From positions 17,890,283 to 17,954,282 of the forward strand of contig OU612066.1 of the NCBI GenBank assembly GCA_914767715.1: a stretch of DNA of 64,000 nt, written 5' to 3'. How positions within the stretch are numbered: the stretch's first letter is position 1; each line of letters starts with the position of its first letter. Shown here one piece after another: positions 37,585-50,600 of this stretch. The notes under the pieces were generated by a model that did no database searches, had not been told where the DNA came from, and was given only the letters and a program-made list of their open reading frames with translations. The position numbers and the translations under genes are program-made. The stretch is from Membranipora membranacea. Taxonomy: Eukaryota > Bryozoa > Gymnolaemata > Cheilostomatida > Membraniporidae.

Positions 37585-39186
37585 CTAGGCAGAATGGTAG
37601 TTTATAAATTAATTTCAAATTCCTTGCTAATCTTGCTGTCAATAAATATATTACATATTCTGTTGGATGTTGAATCGCAGGTGTGAAGTGATTTGTGTTT
37701 GCCGAATTAATGCAGCGCAAGAAGCAATTTGTGTACTTTCCAGGCACAAGCAAAACGAAATTGTTAAACTGAGAAACAAGGAACTCCCAGATTGACTACC
37801 GTAAGCCCAAGAGTACAATACCTCGTACAGTGAACGGGATTATTCACCAATCAGAATCCTACTGTGTCAGCTCCTTCCAATCAGAACAATAACAAGTTAA
37901 ATAAACACACCTCTTGTAAATCAGCATTCACTTCCATGGTCGCCTGTCATTAGCCCCGGGATTCATTACACAGTAATCAGATTTGCAGGTGGTTAATAAA
38001 ACTTTGACCTCTGTCAGTTACCACCTCGACAATTAGATTCCCAGCGCTGAATCAACATTGCAACCCGAAAATTCTCTAACTAGCAATTTACACCAATATC
38101 CATTATCTAGTCAGCCTTAGGCAGTGTTATTGATGGATGAGTTACTTACGGCAGCAAATTTTTGAGCTAATTGGTAAAGAATTGATTAGAGGCACAAAAT
38201 TATGGAACACAAGACATCATAGAATGTGTAGTTTATAAGATGCTCATGTTAACAAAAGCATTTTAATTTTCGAGTAACACTTAACAACAATGATAAGTTA
38301 CAGCATGATTTTATTTTCTAATGTGTCCTTTTCTGGTGTTTGTCACAGTTTGGCAAATGATTTGGATAGTATGTATTATGTATTTTAATTGAGTGGCTAA
38401 TGCGTTAAGATCAATAGGAGTAAATTGATTGCTCTGAAAATCCACTGAAATCTTATTTACCGAGATCTAGATGAACTCGTCTAAGTGTGAATGATACAAA
38501 TAAATGACCATTTGGAGCTTTTACTGTCGCAATTTCATAATTGACCGCATAAGTGTTAACCAATTTTCTGCAGATAGCTAGATAAATATTACTTTATTAA
38601 GAAAATAAGATTCAAATGGCATCGGCCTGTTAAGTTGGTCCAATCAGGCGGTGATGTCAATGAGTAGCGAAAATAATTGGCACTTGACTTACACAAGTGC
38701 TTTTGCACGACTACGTCAGCATTTATCTGAGTTTCACATATTCCAAGCATCCCTTAGACCCATATCTGAAGCTAGAATACCAAAGGGTCATCAGCATCGG
38801 CCAGCAATAAACAGCACTGTAGCTAAGATATTGTTATGTAACATAGGTGTTTATTATATTGTGTAAGATTATCGCGAGGTCCAAGATTAAAGTTTGTTTA
38901 TATCCTCGATCGCTCTTTGCAGGCAACAAGAGAGTGCAATGCCAATCATCTACAAATATCGAAAAACTTTAGCTTAGTGAATGTTAATTTAAACCACAAC
39001 CGTCAGAAATGGCAGAAGTAGCCTTCAAGCAGATCTCGAAGCTACAGGTTTTGTTTGCATCAATTATAGTCTAGTCATTTATAACATTATAACATTTTTA
39101 TTTGAAAACGTTTCTATCACAAATGATCACTTGGAGTTGTTATATATTGGAACTTTTACTCTTACGTAAATTTCATAATTAGTAGA
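37585..39186. other. Region between the GPCR and the tetraspanin-like gene
   Basis: Both flanking genes run on the minus strand, so this stretch should hold the receptor's promoter and perhaps a 5' UTR exon. A GCC/GTAAGT donor-like site lies at about 38152-38160. It may also hold undetected 3' exons of the tetraspanin-like gene. No exon with a CCG loop motif was found on the minus strand by eye. Confidence 0.45.
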
Positions 39187-41044
39187 TCAAGATAACCAGT
39201 ACAAAAGAAATTCTCCAGTTGAGTTCTGGTAAGACTTATGCCAGCAACAACTCTTTACATGAAAATAGCTTAGTCGTAAACTTTCAGTTGTCAAAAGTTT
39301 TTTTCTAAAAGTCACCTGAAACGCAGCAACAGCTAGCGTTATTATCATCAAGATCTTCATAAATATATCAAGTTTTAATTTATCCTCTGTAGACTTCAGT
39401 GAGCTGGCGTTTATCTCCTCTACAAACTGTAATATATCATAGAGACATTTGGACTACCAATACCATATATATTGAGTGGGCAACCATTATCAGCTAAAAT
39501 TTTCAAATGGGACAATAATATTTGAACAAGTAACTCAAGAGTTGTCTTGCCTACTTCCACAAATGGATAACTCTTATATTTTCTTGGTTTTAAAAAAAAA
39601 AAATATCACTGTACATTGGCGGGATAGAAGTTAATTGAACACTGGATGCAGCTTATAAAGTCAAAAAATGATATTGGGTGGATGGAAATAAACGATACCT
39701 TTGGTTCATGTGCAATCAATGTAAACCCAACCGCTCCAGCTAATAGGAAGCCAAAAATGGCAAATGTCATATACTGTAATATATAGAAAATTAATCATCA
39801 TAACATCTGATAACACTGAGCACACTGCATATGGCAATTTGTTATCATTACTGCCCTTCCTCCTAACCAGCGTCATATCACCAATTGACCTATCTCCGTG
39901 TTAAAAATGGACTTGTGTTGTTAAAAATTCAAAATCCAGTATGCCAAATCTAGTCATGAACGACTGAGCAATGGGGGAATGAAAGTCGCATGTAAAGACG
40001 TGACTCACCGCAGCTATACATGATCTGTTCATTTTAAAAGCACCGCAGACAGCCAATGAGAGAGAGGATATGACCATACAACCACCAATCACCATCGATG
40101 TGATGTACACAAATGATGTCAAGTCTATATCTGGAGGTGCCACAACTAAAATAGAACGAATCATCATTGGAGTTTCCCTGACTGTGATGAGGTTTTTGCA
40201 CGTTTGGATTATTAAACCCTACACATCTGGCCAAACAACAGCTTACCTACAGAATAATCTTGGAACATAGCCAACTAAAATGGCAACTATCAATGTTCAA
40301 GGTTTTGTTATATCAAACCCGTGTTGAATTGTGGCCAAAGTAATTTCAAGTCCATCATATCTTATCATAATTAGGAACTAAGACTGGGTGATTTAATTGG
40401 GGACTGTTGTGTCGAGACAAACCTAAGTTGGTGCCTGAACAGACTGGACGAAACATGATCAACTACATCACTACTATCAAGCCCAAATTTTCTGGTTAAC
40501 AATGTCCAATACAATCACTGTTGTAGGTACTAGATAATAGCATAAATAGCCTCAATACAAATCTGTGGATTTCTTACAGGATATTTAATGGGTCAGTTGT
40601 CCGCCAAAAACATGAGAATATCAATATGCCAATAAAAATAATGGCCATATTATATCGATTACAAAGCTTTGGTAAAATCCACTCTAATGAAAGTCATCAA
40701 CTAACCTTTAACAGTGACAGAGAACATCTCTTTATATCCCGAATCATTTTTAAAGAAATAAACTCCCATACCAATCAGACTGGCTCCAACAATCTGAAAG
40801 GAAAACAATGAGAATACCAAATTGACTTTTGATTGTCAATGGTCAAAGTTTTGTCGATGCCAAATCATCTCCGTTAGCAGGGGAACTTCAACACAACTCT
40901 GGGATGATTGGGTGAGTGTTCAATTGACAATGAAGTATGTAATAATGTATAAAATTATGCAGTTTCACCCACCACAGATATCGCAGCGTATCCGTAAAGT
41001 GCATATCGCGGCCACTTGGCTGAGCATGTTCTGTCGTCTTCCAT
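39187..41044 (-). CDS. Tetraspanin-superfamily membrane protein, 3' end unresolved
   Basis: Exons (minus) 40973-41044, 40706-40793, 40009-40145, 39699-39773, then one starting at 39426. The ATG at 41044 begins MEDDRTCSAKWPRYALYGY. TM1 is about 13-38, TM2 about 63-88 with the tetraspanin pattern (GGCMVISSLSLAVCGAFKMN), and TM3 about 99-118. The TM1 and TM3 exon breaks match those of the neighbouring tetraspanin (a 75-bp TM3 exon in both). The last exon encodes FVEEINASSL... and a further hydrophobic run (IFMKILMIITLAVAAFQ). It either continues to a TGA at 39189-39187 (203 aa in total) or splices at a GTGACT donor after 39316 (161 codons, then unknown). No CCG large-loop motif is visible, which is odd for a tetraspanin. 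It is partial, reduced, or has missed exons. Confidence 0.7.
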
Positions 41045-41614
41045 TTCAATGTGAGATTCTAAACTTTTAAAAATTAGACTGCTTCGACAATTTCTTCCTC
41101 ACACTGACTAATTTCATTGGAATTTAACAAAATGTCAGTGTTATTAGTTTCAAGTGGTTATGGTGACTTTATCAAGCCTTCATGTAATGGGTTTGTTTTT
41201 ACATATACGTGGGTACAGTAAATAGTAAACAGTGATAAGAAGTGATAAGAAGCAAAATGGGAGGTAATTCAGTTTAATAAATACTTCAAAGCCATCCGAG
41301 ATAATTTTGATAATTTGAATTTCAACTCGTACCAAGGGCCAACTTGCAAGACAAACCTAATTGAGATTCTTCATAATCATTGTTGATTTCGAAATTTGTG
41401 TATGGACAAAATACAAGAAAAAATAAGAAACACATAGTTTTCGACAAAGTACACTTCGTACAGAAAATGACAGCTACAAGTAGTAAAATCTGTTTTTCGA
41501 TAGAGCAAGTTGATGTTGGTTTGAACGAGAAAACAGGTGAAATGGTGCAGTGTGGTTTGCAGCAATATACCCCAGTGATACAGTAATGGTGTGTGTCTTC
41601 AATAATTGTTATAT

Positions 41615-44600
41615 TTAGAATCTGCTCCTGCGACGCCTTATTCTCGGTCTGCGGAGTCTGCTGCTTGACCTTGACCTTCTAAGTGAGGGTCGTCTTCTCA
41701 TACCACCCCTTCTCCTTAGAGGTCGTTTTCTCCTCAGTCTCTTCCTAGAATTAGAAGTCATGAGATACGTAATTCACAGATTTTTGGACCACACCGAATC
41801 TAATCTGAAGATGCGCCTCAATCACATTTGAGGTCTCATAGCCTACCCTTCAACACCAAGGTGTTAATGGCTCTAGATTCTAATCCCAGCTTAAGTTCTC
41901 AAACGCAATACTTTACAGCTGCATGTAGGAAGCGATAAAAAAGTATGATGAACTTTGATGCATACTTTGGTGCTGTAGCAACCTCCTCCCCTTCTTCACT
42001 CTCAGTTTCAGTCTCCGTAAAATCCTGATAGAATCCACCGATAGTACTGGTGTAGTGAGGTGCTGGTGAAGGGGTGATGTGGAATATACCTGAAGGCACT
42101 GAACCTACTGGTAAAGCACTCTTTGACCTTGAAATTGTAAACAATAGACTAGTGAGATTCTAATGGTGATGAAAAGTAACATGAATGTAGGCTTCTGGAA
42201 TGGGTAATGGGTAATTTAAAATTACAAAACTTTGACCTGATCTTCCTAGTAATTTTAGACCAAGGCTGCATTGGGAAAATGTTGTTATTGTGTTACCATA
42301 TCAGCCAAATGGCCAAGTGGTAAAAACACTGAATTAGATTCTTCTCTTAGAATGGAAATAGTATCATAGCGTTATACGGTTAGGACACTAAACACAGGGA
42401 CCCATCTGACTGTTATCTGATTGGCTGTCCCTAGTAGCATGAATAATTAGCCTGAGAAATTGTCTTGTTTACAAAATTGCAAACAGTAATTATACCCCAT
42501 ACAGTGTCGATGATTAGGGCATTTCTAGATTGCTACTAGGGACTGGCTATTTTTGCAAGCCCTTTGTTTTGCAAAAGAAAGCTAATGATGCTATTCCAGA
42601 TATGGAATTCAATGGGTAAAAACTTTTGTTGCCTCTTGGTCACGGGGTCCGATGCCCGCCCATGATGAGGCCTTCCAGGCTTTGGCTGTCCACTTCCCTT
42701 TAGATCAGGACTCACAATAACTTAGGTCCCTTGTGGTTCTACTGTCTATATGTAAGTTAAAGTTTTACCTCAGCCCTCTTAGAAAAAAGAGAGCCAGATA
42801 ACAGTGGGGTGTGTAAATGACAGTTTCAGCCTTGCAGTATTGTACTATGGTAGGTTAATATCTGATAAGTAGTGAGACTTGGCAGCGCAAGATATGCTAT
42901 AAATTCGACATCTAGCTGTGATAAGGCAACATATAACCACATGACGTAAATATGACCGAGTGGCAAGTGGCGAGTGACTCATACATCAAGGAGGGTCTGT
43001 CTACATGGATATTATTGACCTAATGTGAGATTGAGTCACAGCAAATATTATGTTTGCACTATTTGCATTATATTTTAGCACCTTGAAACCGAGTCCATCT
43101 AGAAGATGATGTTTGATAAATAAGATGTAAATGACCTAGCTTTCTCAATGATATTTCAAAAAGTATGCAGAATTGGAATGAAGAAAACTCGAAATTACTA
43201 TCAAATTACAAACTTAGCCATCGAAAGTTTCTGTCAACAAAATTATATAAAGTAAAATAAAGAGATAAAATTAATACACCTTAGAGAAGTTTAGTTTAGC
43301 TAGTTAGCTTTAATGTAAGCTAGCGCAAAAATTAAAAGCTCATGCGGGAGTTCAACTATCATAAAAGTAATGTGCAGGTGTTAGCTAGCCAAAAGTTTCC
43401 CAACTTTGAAAAAGAGAACCTTTCCTCATATGATTACTTCCCTCATCTAGATTAGATGATTTAAATCTTACTTGTAGAGATGCTGTCCAAAGTAGCCCAG
43501 ATTTGGATTGTCCATCATCAGATTCACATCACTGTATTCATTGTAGAGGGTAGGAGCTCTAGAGAGAGCCACCGACCTCACTCTGTGTTTGTGATTCCTC
43601 TCTGTAAACAATGTTATAGGGCGTGTTAGAAAAAGGCCCCCTGACACATGTTTCTATTCCTATGGAGATCATTTCAATAATGAGATATATTAGTCCTGAC
43701 TTTTCCCTCTCTGGAAGTCTGGTCACAGTTGCATTGTGAGGTCAATTGATTGTTTTTGAGGATAATGTTGCTGTGTTCCTAAGCACATTCCCCACCCCTC
43801 CTTACAACAAAGCTATGTGGTGGGTTTGGAGATATTTGACTGCACAGAGTCAGCTACCATTGCTTAAAACTCATTTAATTCCACTATATAGTATTTATCC
43901 TAGCCTCTTGTCTGAATACAAACGACATTTTCACTTTCACCACAATCACATCATTTACGCAAAACTTCCTTTTTTTTATTAGCATTTTAAGAAAATTCAA
44001 CCTACCTTGAATAGGCACAACAACCAGTCTATCAAAAGGTAAGTCACCCCCTTCAGTAAGCTCCGTATCTGGATCCACCACCGTAGCAAGAGGGAACTTG
44101 ATATTAGAAGTACTCAGATGAGCATTGGCATTGACATTGTTACCCATCCTATTGTGACTGGGGCGAGGGTACAGACTACCCATCTCAGTATGGTATGAAG
44201 GATATGATGTACCAGAGCCATACAGGGGTGGATTTGGGTCAACTGTGTAGGCTGAGATAAATGGTGATGGACCAGGATTCATATCATCAAACGGAGAGCT
44301 CCTTTGTATTATGGGAATAGGTTCACTTTTGTAAGGGTTAAGTCGGCTTGCTTGAACGCTCAGGGGAGGTGCAAGTATAGGAAAACTGTGGTGGCACTGC
44401 CTACAAATAGCAAGCGGCATTATTATGATATGTCTTGATGTCAAAATTTCATAACACTTCGGCTGGCAGAAATAGAATCTGATGATGACTGCCATCATAA
44501 ATATTGAGTTTATCTGCACTCATCTAAGATAATTTTTGATTTAAGATTCTTTGGCCTATTACTTCCATTCATACTCAGTTGGAAATTGGCAATAATATCT

Positions 44601-47600
44601 GATCTCAAACTCACATTGTTTTAATGCCTCATAATCCAGCAGACTGAGGAGTTTGTTCCAGACTCTCTGAGCAGACTAGAAAAGATTGGGCTTGACCGGG
44701 ATTTGAACCCGGGGCCTCGCGCACCCAAAGCGCGAATCATACCCCTAGACCACCAAGCCGCGCTGATTCAGGCTCAAAGGGTCAGCGTCGCGAAAATTTG
44801 TCAGAGACTGGTAACCATGGCTTTCATAAGAACTTCACCCAAGGTAACCACTGAATTATGTAATTAATATGTTCACACCATACGATTAGGTGGTTACCTA
44901 GGAGATCTCGTTGCAAATCCTTCCACCAGGAGCGGTATTCCTCCAGTGCCTACAGAGTCTCTGGAACTCCAACACATCAATCACAACTGGGGTTGTAAGA
45001 ATCATTGAGTCGCTGGTGCCTTATTTTATACATAGCAATAAATGTAAAATTGATAATATTTGAGTTTCAAAAGACATTAGGCTTAATTGCGTGGCAGCAG
45101 CAAAAGTGTTTCAATAGGTACTGGTTGATCCCCTTCAACTGTAATGAGTGACTGTACCTGGATCACATGGGGATTTTTGCTGCTTGAAAGTTGCAAATGT
45201 GGAAGATATTCTCACAATGCAAGTTTATGAAATATCAAGCAGAGTCATGAGTTCAATCCAAACTAATATAAAAATATATAATAAACACTCTGATGTATGG
45301 GGAATCGGCATTCACATGGGGTGCTTGCCATGGACACTTTTAAAATTGAATTTTTTTCAGCTGCATCCACATCTTTTTTGTTATAAAATACTTTGGACTA
45401 TTACTTCCATTCATATTCAAGTAGTAAAAGATTATCTGGGTGGATAACTCCAAATATTTTTTAATGAATCATTATTCAGTAGACAGGGAGTTTGTCCAAG
45501 ACTCTCTAAGCAGACTAGAAAAGATTGGGCTTGACCGGGATTTGAACCCGGGGCCTCGCGCACCCAAAGCGCGAATCATACCCCTAGACCACCAAGCCGC
45601 GCTGATTCAGATTCAAAGGGTCAGTGTCGCCGGAAAATTTGGGAGAGACTGGTAACCATGGCTTTCATAAGAACTTCCACCAAGGTAACCACTGAGTTAT
45701 GTAATTAATATGTTCACACCATACAATTATGTGGTTACCTAGGGGATCTCGTTGCTAATCCTTCCACCAGGAGCGGTATTCCTTCAGTGCCTACAGAGTC
45801 TCTGGAACTCCAACACATCAATCACAACTGGGGTTGTAAGAATCATTGAGTGGCTGGTGCCTTATTTTATACATACACTGAATCAAATTCTTCTCATAGA
45901 ATGGAAATAGTATCATAGCGTTATACAGTTAGGTCACTAAACACAGGGACCCATCTGACTGTTATCTGATTGGCTGTCCCTAGTAGCATGAATAATTAGC
46001 CTGAGAAATTGTCTTGTTTGCAAAATTGCAAACAGTAATTATACCCCTACAGTGTCGATGATTTGGGCATTTCTAGATTGCTACTAGGGACTGGCTATTT
46101 TTGCAAGCCCTTTGTTTTGCAAAAGAAAGCGAATGATGCTATTCCAGATATGGAATTCAATGTATACATAGCAATAAATGTAAAATTAATAATTTTTGAG
46201 TCTCAAAAGACAGTATGCTTAATTGCGTGGCAGCAGCAAAAGTGTTTCAATAGGTACTGGTTGATCCCCTTCAACTGTAATGAGTGACTGTACCTGGATC
46301 ACATGGGGATTGTTGCTACTTGAAAGTTGCAAATGTGGAAGATATTCTCACAATGCAAGTTTATGAAATATCAAGCAGAGTCATGAGTTCGATCCAAACT
46401 AATATAAAAATATATAATAAACACTCTGAAGTATGGGGAATCGGCATTCACATGGGGTGCTTGCCATGGACACTTTTAAAATTGAATTTTTTTCAGCTGC
46501 ATCCACATTTTTTTTGTTATAAAATACTTTGGACTATCAATTCCATTCATATTCAAGTAGTAAAACATTATCTGGGTGGATAACTCCAAATATTTTTTAA
46601 TGAATCATTATTCAGTAGACAGGGAGTTTGTCCAAGACTCTCTGAGCAGACTAGAAAAGATTGGGCTTGACCGGGATTTGAACCCGGGGCCTCGCGCACC
46701 CAAAGCGCGAATCATACCCCTAGACCACCAAGCCGCGCTGATTCAGGTTCAAAGGGTCAGCGTCGCGGAAAAATTTGGGAGAGACTGGTAACCATGGCTT
46801 TCATAAGAACTTCCACCAAGGTAACCACTGAGTAATATAATTAATGTGTTCACACCATACGATTATGTGGTTACCTAGGTGATCTTGTTGCTAATCCTTC
46901 CACCAGGAGCGGTATTCCTTCAGTGCCTACAGAGTCTCTCGAACTACAACACATCAATCACAACTGGGGTTGTTAGAATCATTGAGTGGCTGGTGCCTTA
47001 TTTTATACATTGTAAGAATGTAAAATTACTCTCAGATATGTCTATATGCTTGGCAGAGGCAGCAGTGTTTCAATAGTTACTGGTTTATTCCCTGTAATGT
47101 AGTTTTTTTACTAGTGCCCGAACCATCATGAGGTATAGCACATTCTTTATGGATGGTTCCAACAAATTTGGAAAACTTTTCAGTTATTGGTAACTCTTGC
47201 AAGTCTATGTTTTTTACACCAACTCAGGAGTGCCCGACCATCTGTTTTATATCATGCACTGCGTATTCGCAACAGTGGCTTACTAAATAAATTGTAATGG
47301 TTGATTGTACATGGACCACATGTGGATTGTTGCTACTTGAAAAATGCAAGTGTGTGTAAGATAGTCTCACAATCCAAGATTATGGAATACCTATCATAGT
47401 CATGAGTTAGATTTCTTTCATACAGGAATCGCTCACTGAAATTTGTGTGTTTGAGGAAATTTGCGGATATCCAATTGATTGTTTTTGGTTGCAATTCACA
47501 AATAATACAAAAAATGAGTTCTCATATTTGATATTGTTTGGAATAAGAAAATGATACCCAATATATTAATAAAAAAGTAATTGACTAGGAAACTGCAACG

Positions 47601-50600
47601 TTTATCACGGATTGACATCTCCAAACAAAGCCTGCAGTTATGTATGTTTGGCATTCAGTTGATTTGTGAAATTTGCAAAGCTAGTAGGTTTGAACTTTTG
47701 TGACGCTTATAAAAACCTTGACTTGCGACATTTTTGATGATTGCGATATTTTGACGATTGTGACGCTTTGACAATTGCGACATTTCGACGTTCTCAACTT
47801 TTTGACATTTGCGACGTTTGTGGGTACAGCAGGGAAGAACAAAATGCGTTTTGTCACTCACAATAGTGATGTGCCTTTCACATCTGCACTGCCGTTCAGT
47901 TATTGTGGGCACACTTTTCAAACAGCTTTGATCACAAGATACTATTTTGCAACACAGGGCCAAAAAAAGTGGCGCACATTGAAAGGACAAGGCCGAAGTT
48001 GGGATATGCTGAAGAGATCTAACTCAATCACTTTTACTATATAGTAAAACTGATTGAGTTAGTAGATTGAGTTATTCTAAGGCAAAAACTTAAATAGCTA
48101 AGTTTAGATTGCAACGGAAAGAAAGTCAGCAACTGTTACCTGCGATTACAAGTGCCATGATGGTGACATCTATACTGAATCTTCGCGATATCATGAGTTA
48201 TGTCTGCATAATGCTTCTGATCTGCAATTGCTTTATACAGGCAACACAACCAAGGAAGTCCACATATCTGCCGATATATAATAGATAATAACAGGTATAT
48301 TCGCCAAAATACAATTTGACTGAATTAAAATTGAGGTTATCACAAAACAGCTTTTTGAGATTGGTGATTTCGCTTGAAATTGGACAACCATTATTGTTCA
48401 TAAGTAAAATAAACATCTAACCAAATCAGTCTCACCGTCTACTAATTAGTAAGTGAAATGAGTAAATTTCGTGCAAATTGATGCAGTCGTTGTTTTTGTA
48501 AGAAATATGATTCCAAATGCTGCTTTACATGGAGTCTCAGTTGGCCTGGGCAGGCTGTCAGGTCGGGGGGGGGGGGGTGGATGGGGAGGGGGAGACAGCC
48601 TGGGTGATTCCATTTGGTAAGAGAGGACAACTCATAAACGAATTACAATAGTGAATTCGGAATAAAATAAGAGTTGTTCGAATTTATTCTATGGTCTATT
48701 GGTCATGTGAGCACAATATAGAAATAGACTAAGTTGATGTCTGTGTATCGATGTCTATTGATCAGGATGCTGAAGTTAGTAAATAAATTTTCTTCACTCC
48801 AGCCAGTCGCTACTAGCTAAGCCTAAGTACGTAGTAGTTTTACAAACAGTATGACATGCCAAATGAACAGGAAATCACACTGGATAAGAAGAAGAATCAA
48901 ATGTCAAACCAAGGACTACTCCTTGGTCAAACTAACAAAGATATTTGTGTTAGTTGGCTCTTGATCGTAAATCCGAATTTATGAAAATAGACAGGTCTGT
49001 GTCAGGGCCTTGAAGAGGTCACGACGGATTCACCCAGGCTGTCTCCCCCCTCTCCACCCACCCACCCCGACCTGACAGCCTGCCCAGGCTAGAGTATCAG
49101 TGCTCAGACACAAATTATAGTATTTGGCACCTTGTTATCAATGGTTGCACCTACTCCACCCAGTTGGAAGTCCTAGCAATGGCTAACTCTTCCTGGGGAC
49201 ATATCTAATGGTAACAAAAGGTTAAAACTAGCCTCACCACAACAGAAGCTAGGGCCATGAGTAGAGAGGATACAACTCTGAATCTCTTCTTCACTGCTGC
49301 TTCTATTATCGGCTGACAACCCTGTAGGCATAAATCAGATAGAGAAAAATCTACAGAAAAGTATACGCAGCCAGTAAATAATCAAAACTAGATCATAGGC
49401 CGTCTAGGTATACTATTTCTAGTAAGAATGTCATCTAATTTAGACTCATCTTGTCAGATTTGCTCATAGGCTTTAGGGCACTGGCACAATGAGAACATTT
49501 AATCATCCTTTAGTGAAACACCAAGGGAATCTGGTTGGAAAAGACTGCCCAACCAAGCTATATCATACATAACTTTCTACTACATACCCTTACTGAACAC
49601 AGATTATCATGACACAATACACAGGTGACAATATAAGGATGCTGAAAAAAAAGCAATGCAGCAGCTTCACAACGTAAGTTTGAAACATACCCTCATATAC
49701 ACCTTGGTGGTATCAGCAGGTTGTCCCGGCGAACTACCGCGGTTACATTTAGGAGACTCTGTGGAGTTTTTACAGCATGATAAAGGCACAGCAGTGTGAT
49801 TTGATATTCTCATTGTACAGTTTGCTCTTTTCTTATGCAAAAAGCATGGCGACTTAGCATAGTCAGCAGCACCATTGCTGCCACAACATTTAATCTGGAA
49901 GTTGAGCAGAACCGAATCGATGTCATATCATAAGTCACGGCATAAGAAATTTAACAATAATATAAACAAATAGTTAAGATGTACATTCGTGTTGGAGAAA
50001 ACCTCATAATAACTTGGCCTTTTCACATTAATAACTTCATGGGTAGGGTGATTAATCAATCCAGCTAATCAAGCTTCTTTAGCCACTTTACTTTACCTAC
50101 TGTTGATGCTAATCTAAACTGTTTCCCATTATTACATTTACCATTTATAGAGGCAGACTAAGAAGGGTAACAGAAATGAAAGAAGCTGAGTGAAATATTT
50201 TATATAAGGAAACTTACAATTTTCTGATATTCAGTGATAAATATTGTTGATGCGTTTACTACTCCGTACTCTGTGATCTCTGGCATCTTAGCCATGTCTA
50301 AAAACTAAACATGTGAGGTGTATTGAGAAAAAAAAACCATACATAGCTTGAATCTTTCCAGGAGAAATTTTGATACAGGACACTCCGATATGAAAATAGA
50401 AAATCTTCAAAGACAGTTCATATCAGTTTTATAGTATTATATATATCATATCATACATTCTATATCATATCATTTTAGATTCATATGAAAATTCTAGTCA
50501 ATAGGAGATGTGTAGCATTTAATTAAAGCTAATGTCTGGTGAAAGAATCAGATTTAATGTAAATGAACAACACCAGCAATTTATTAATTCTGCACCAAAA

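Larger units (their letters stand above)
44550..47415 (-). repeat. Tandem array of modules carrying tRNA-Pro
   Basis: Module 1 is about 44550-45140 (left-truncated). Module 2 is 45141-46276, enlarged by a MITE. Module 3 is 46277 to about 47090. A decayed fourth fragment without a tRNA is at about 47300-47415, beginning GATTGTACATGGACCACATG. Modules 2 and 3 are nearly identical over hundreds of bp on both sides of the tRNA, so this is local segmental duplication and not SINE dispersal. Confidence 0.88.

Noticed and set aside
45440-45655. Protein-like frames repeated at 45440-45655 and 46576-46791 (containing DRDLNPGPRAPKARIIPLDH)
   Set aside because: They are conceptual translations running antisense across the tRNA-Pro genes; the conserved string is the tRNA sequence itself.
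47655-47990. 111-codon Cys/Arg-rich frame on the minus strand
   Set aside because: Created by the degenerate TTGCGACATTTTGACGA repeat and lies within a tetraspanin intron.
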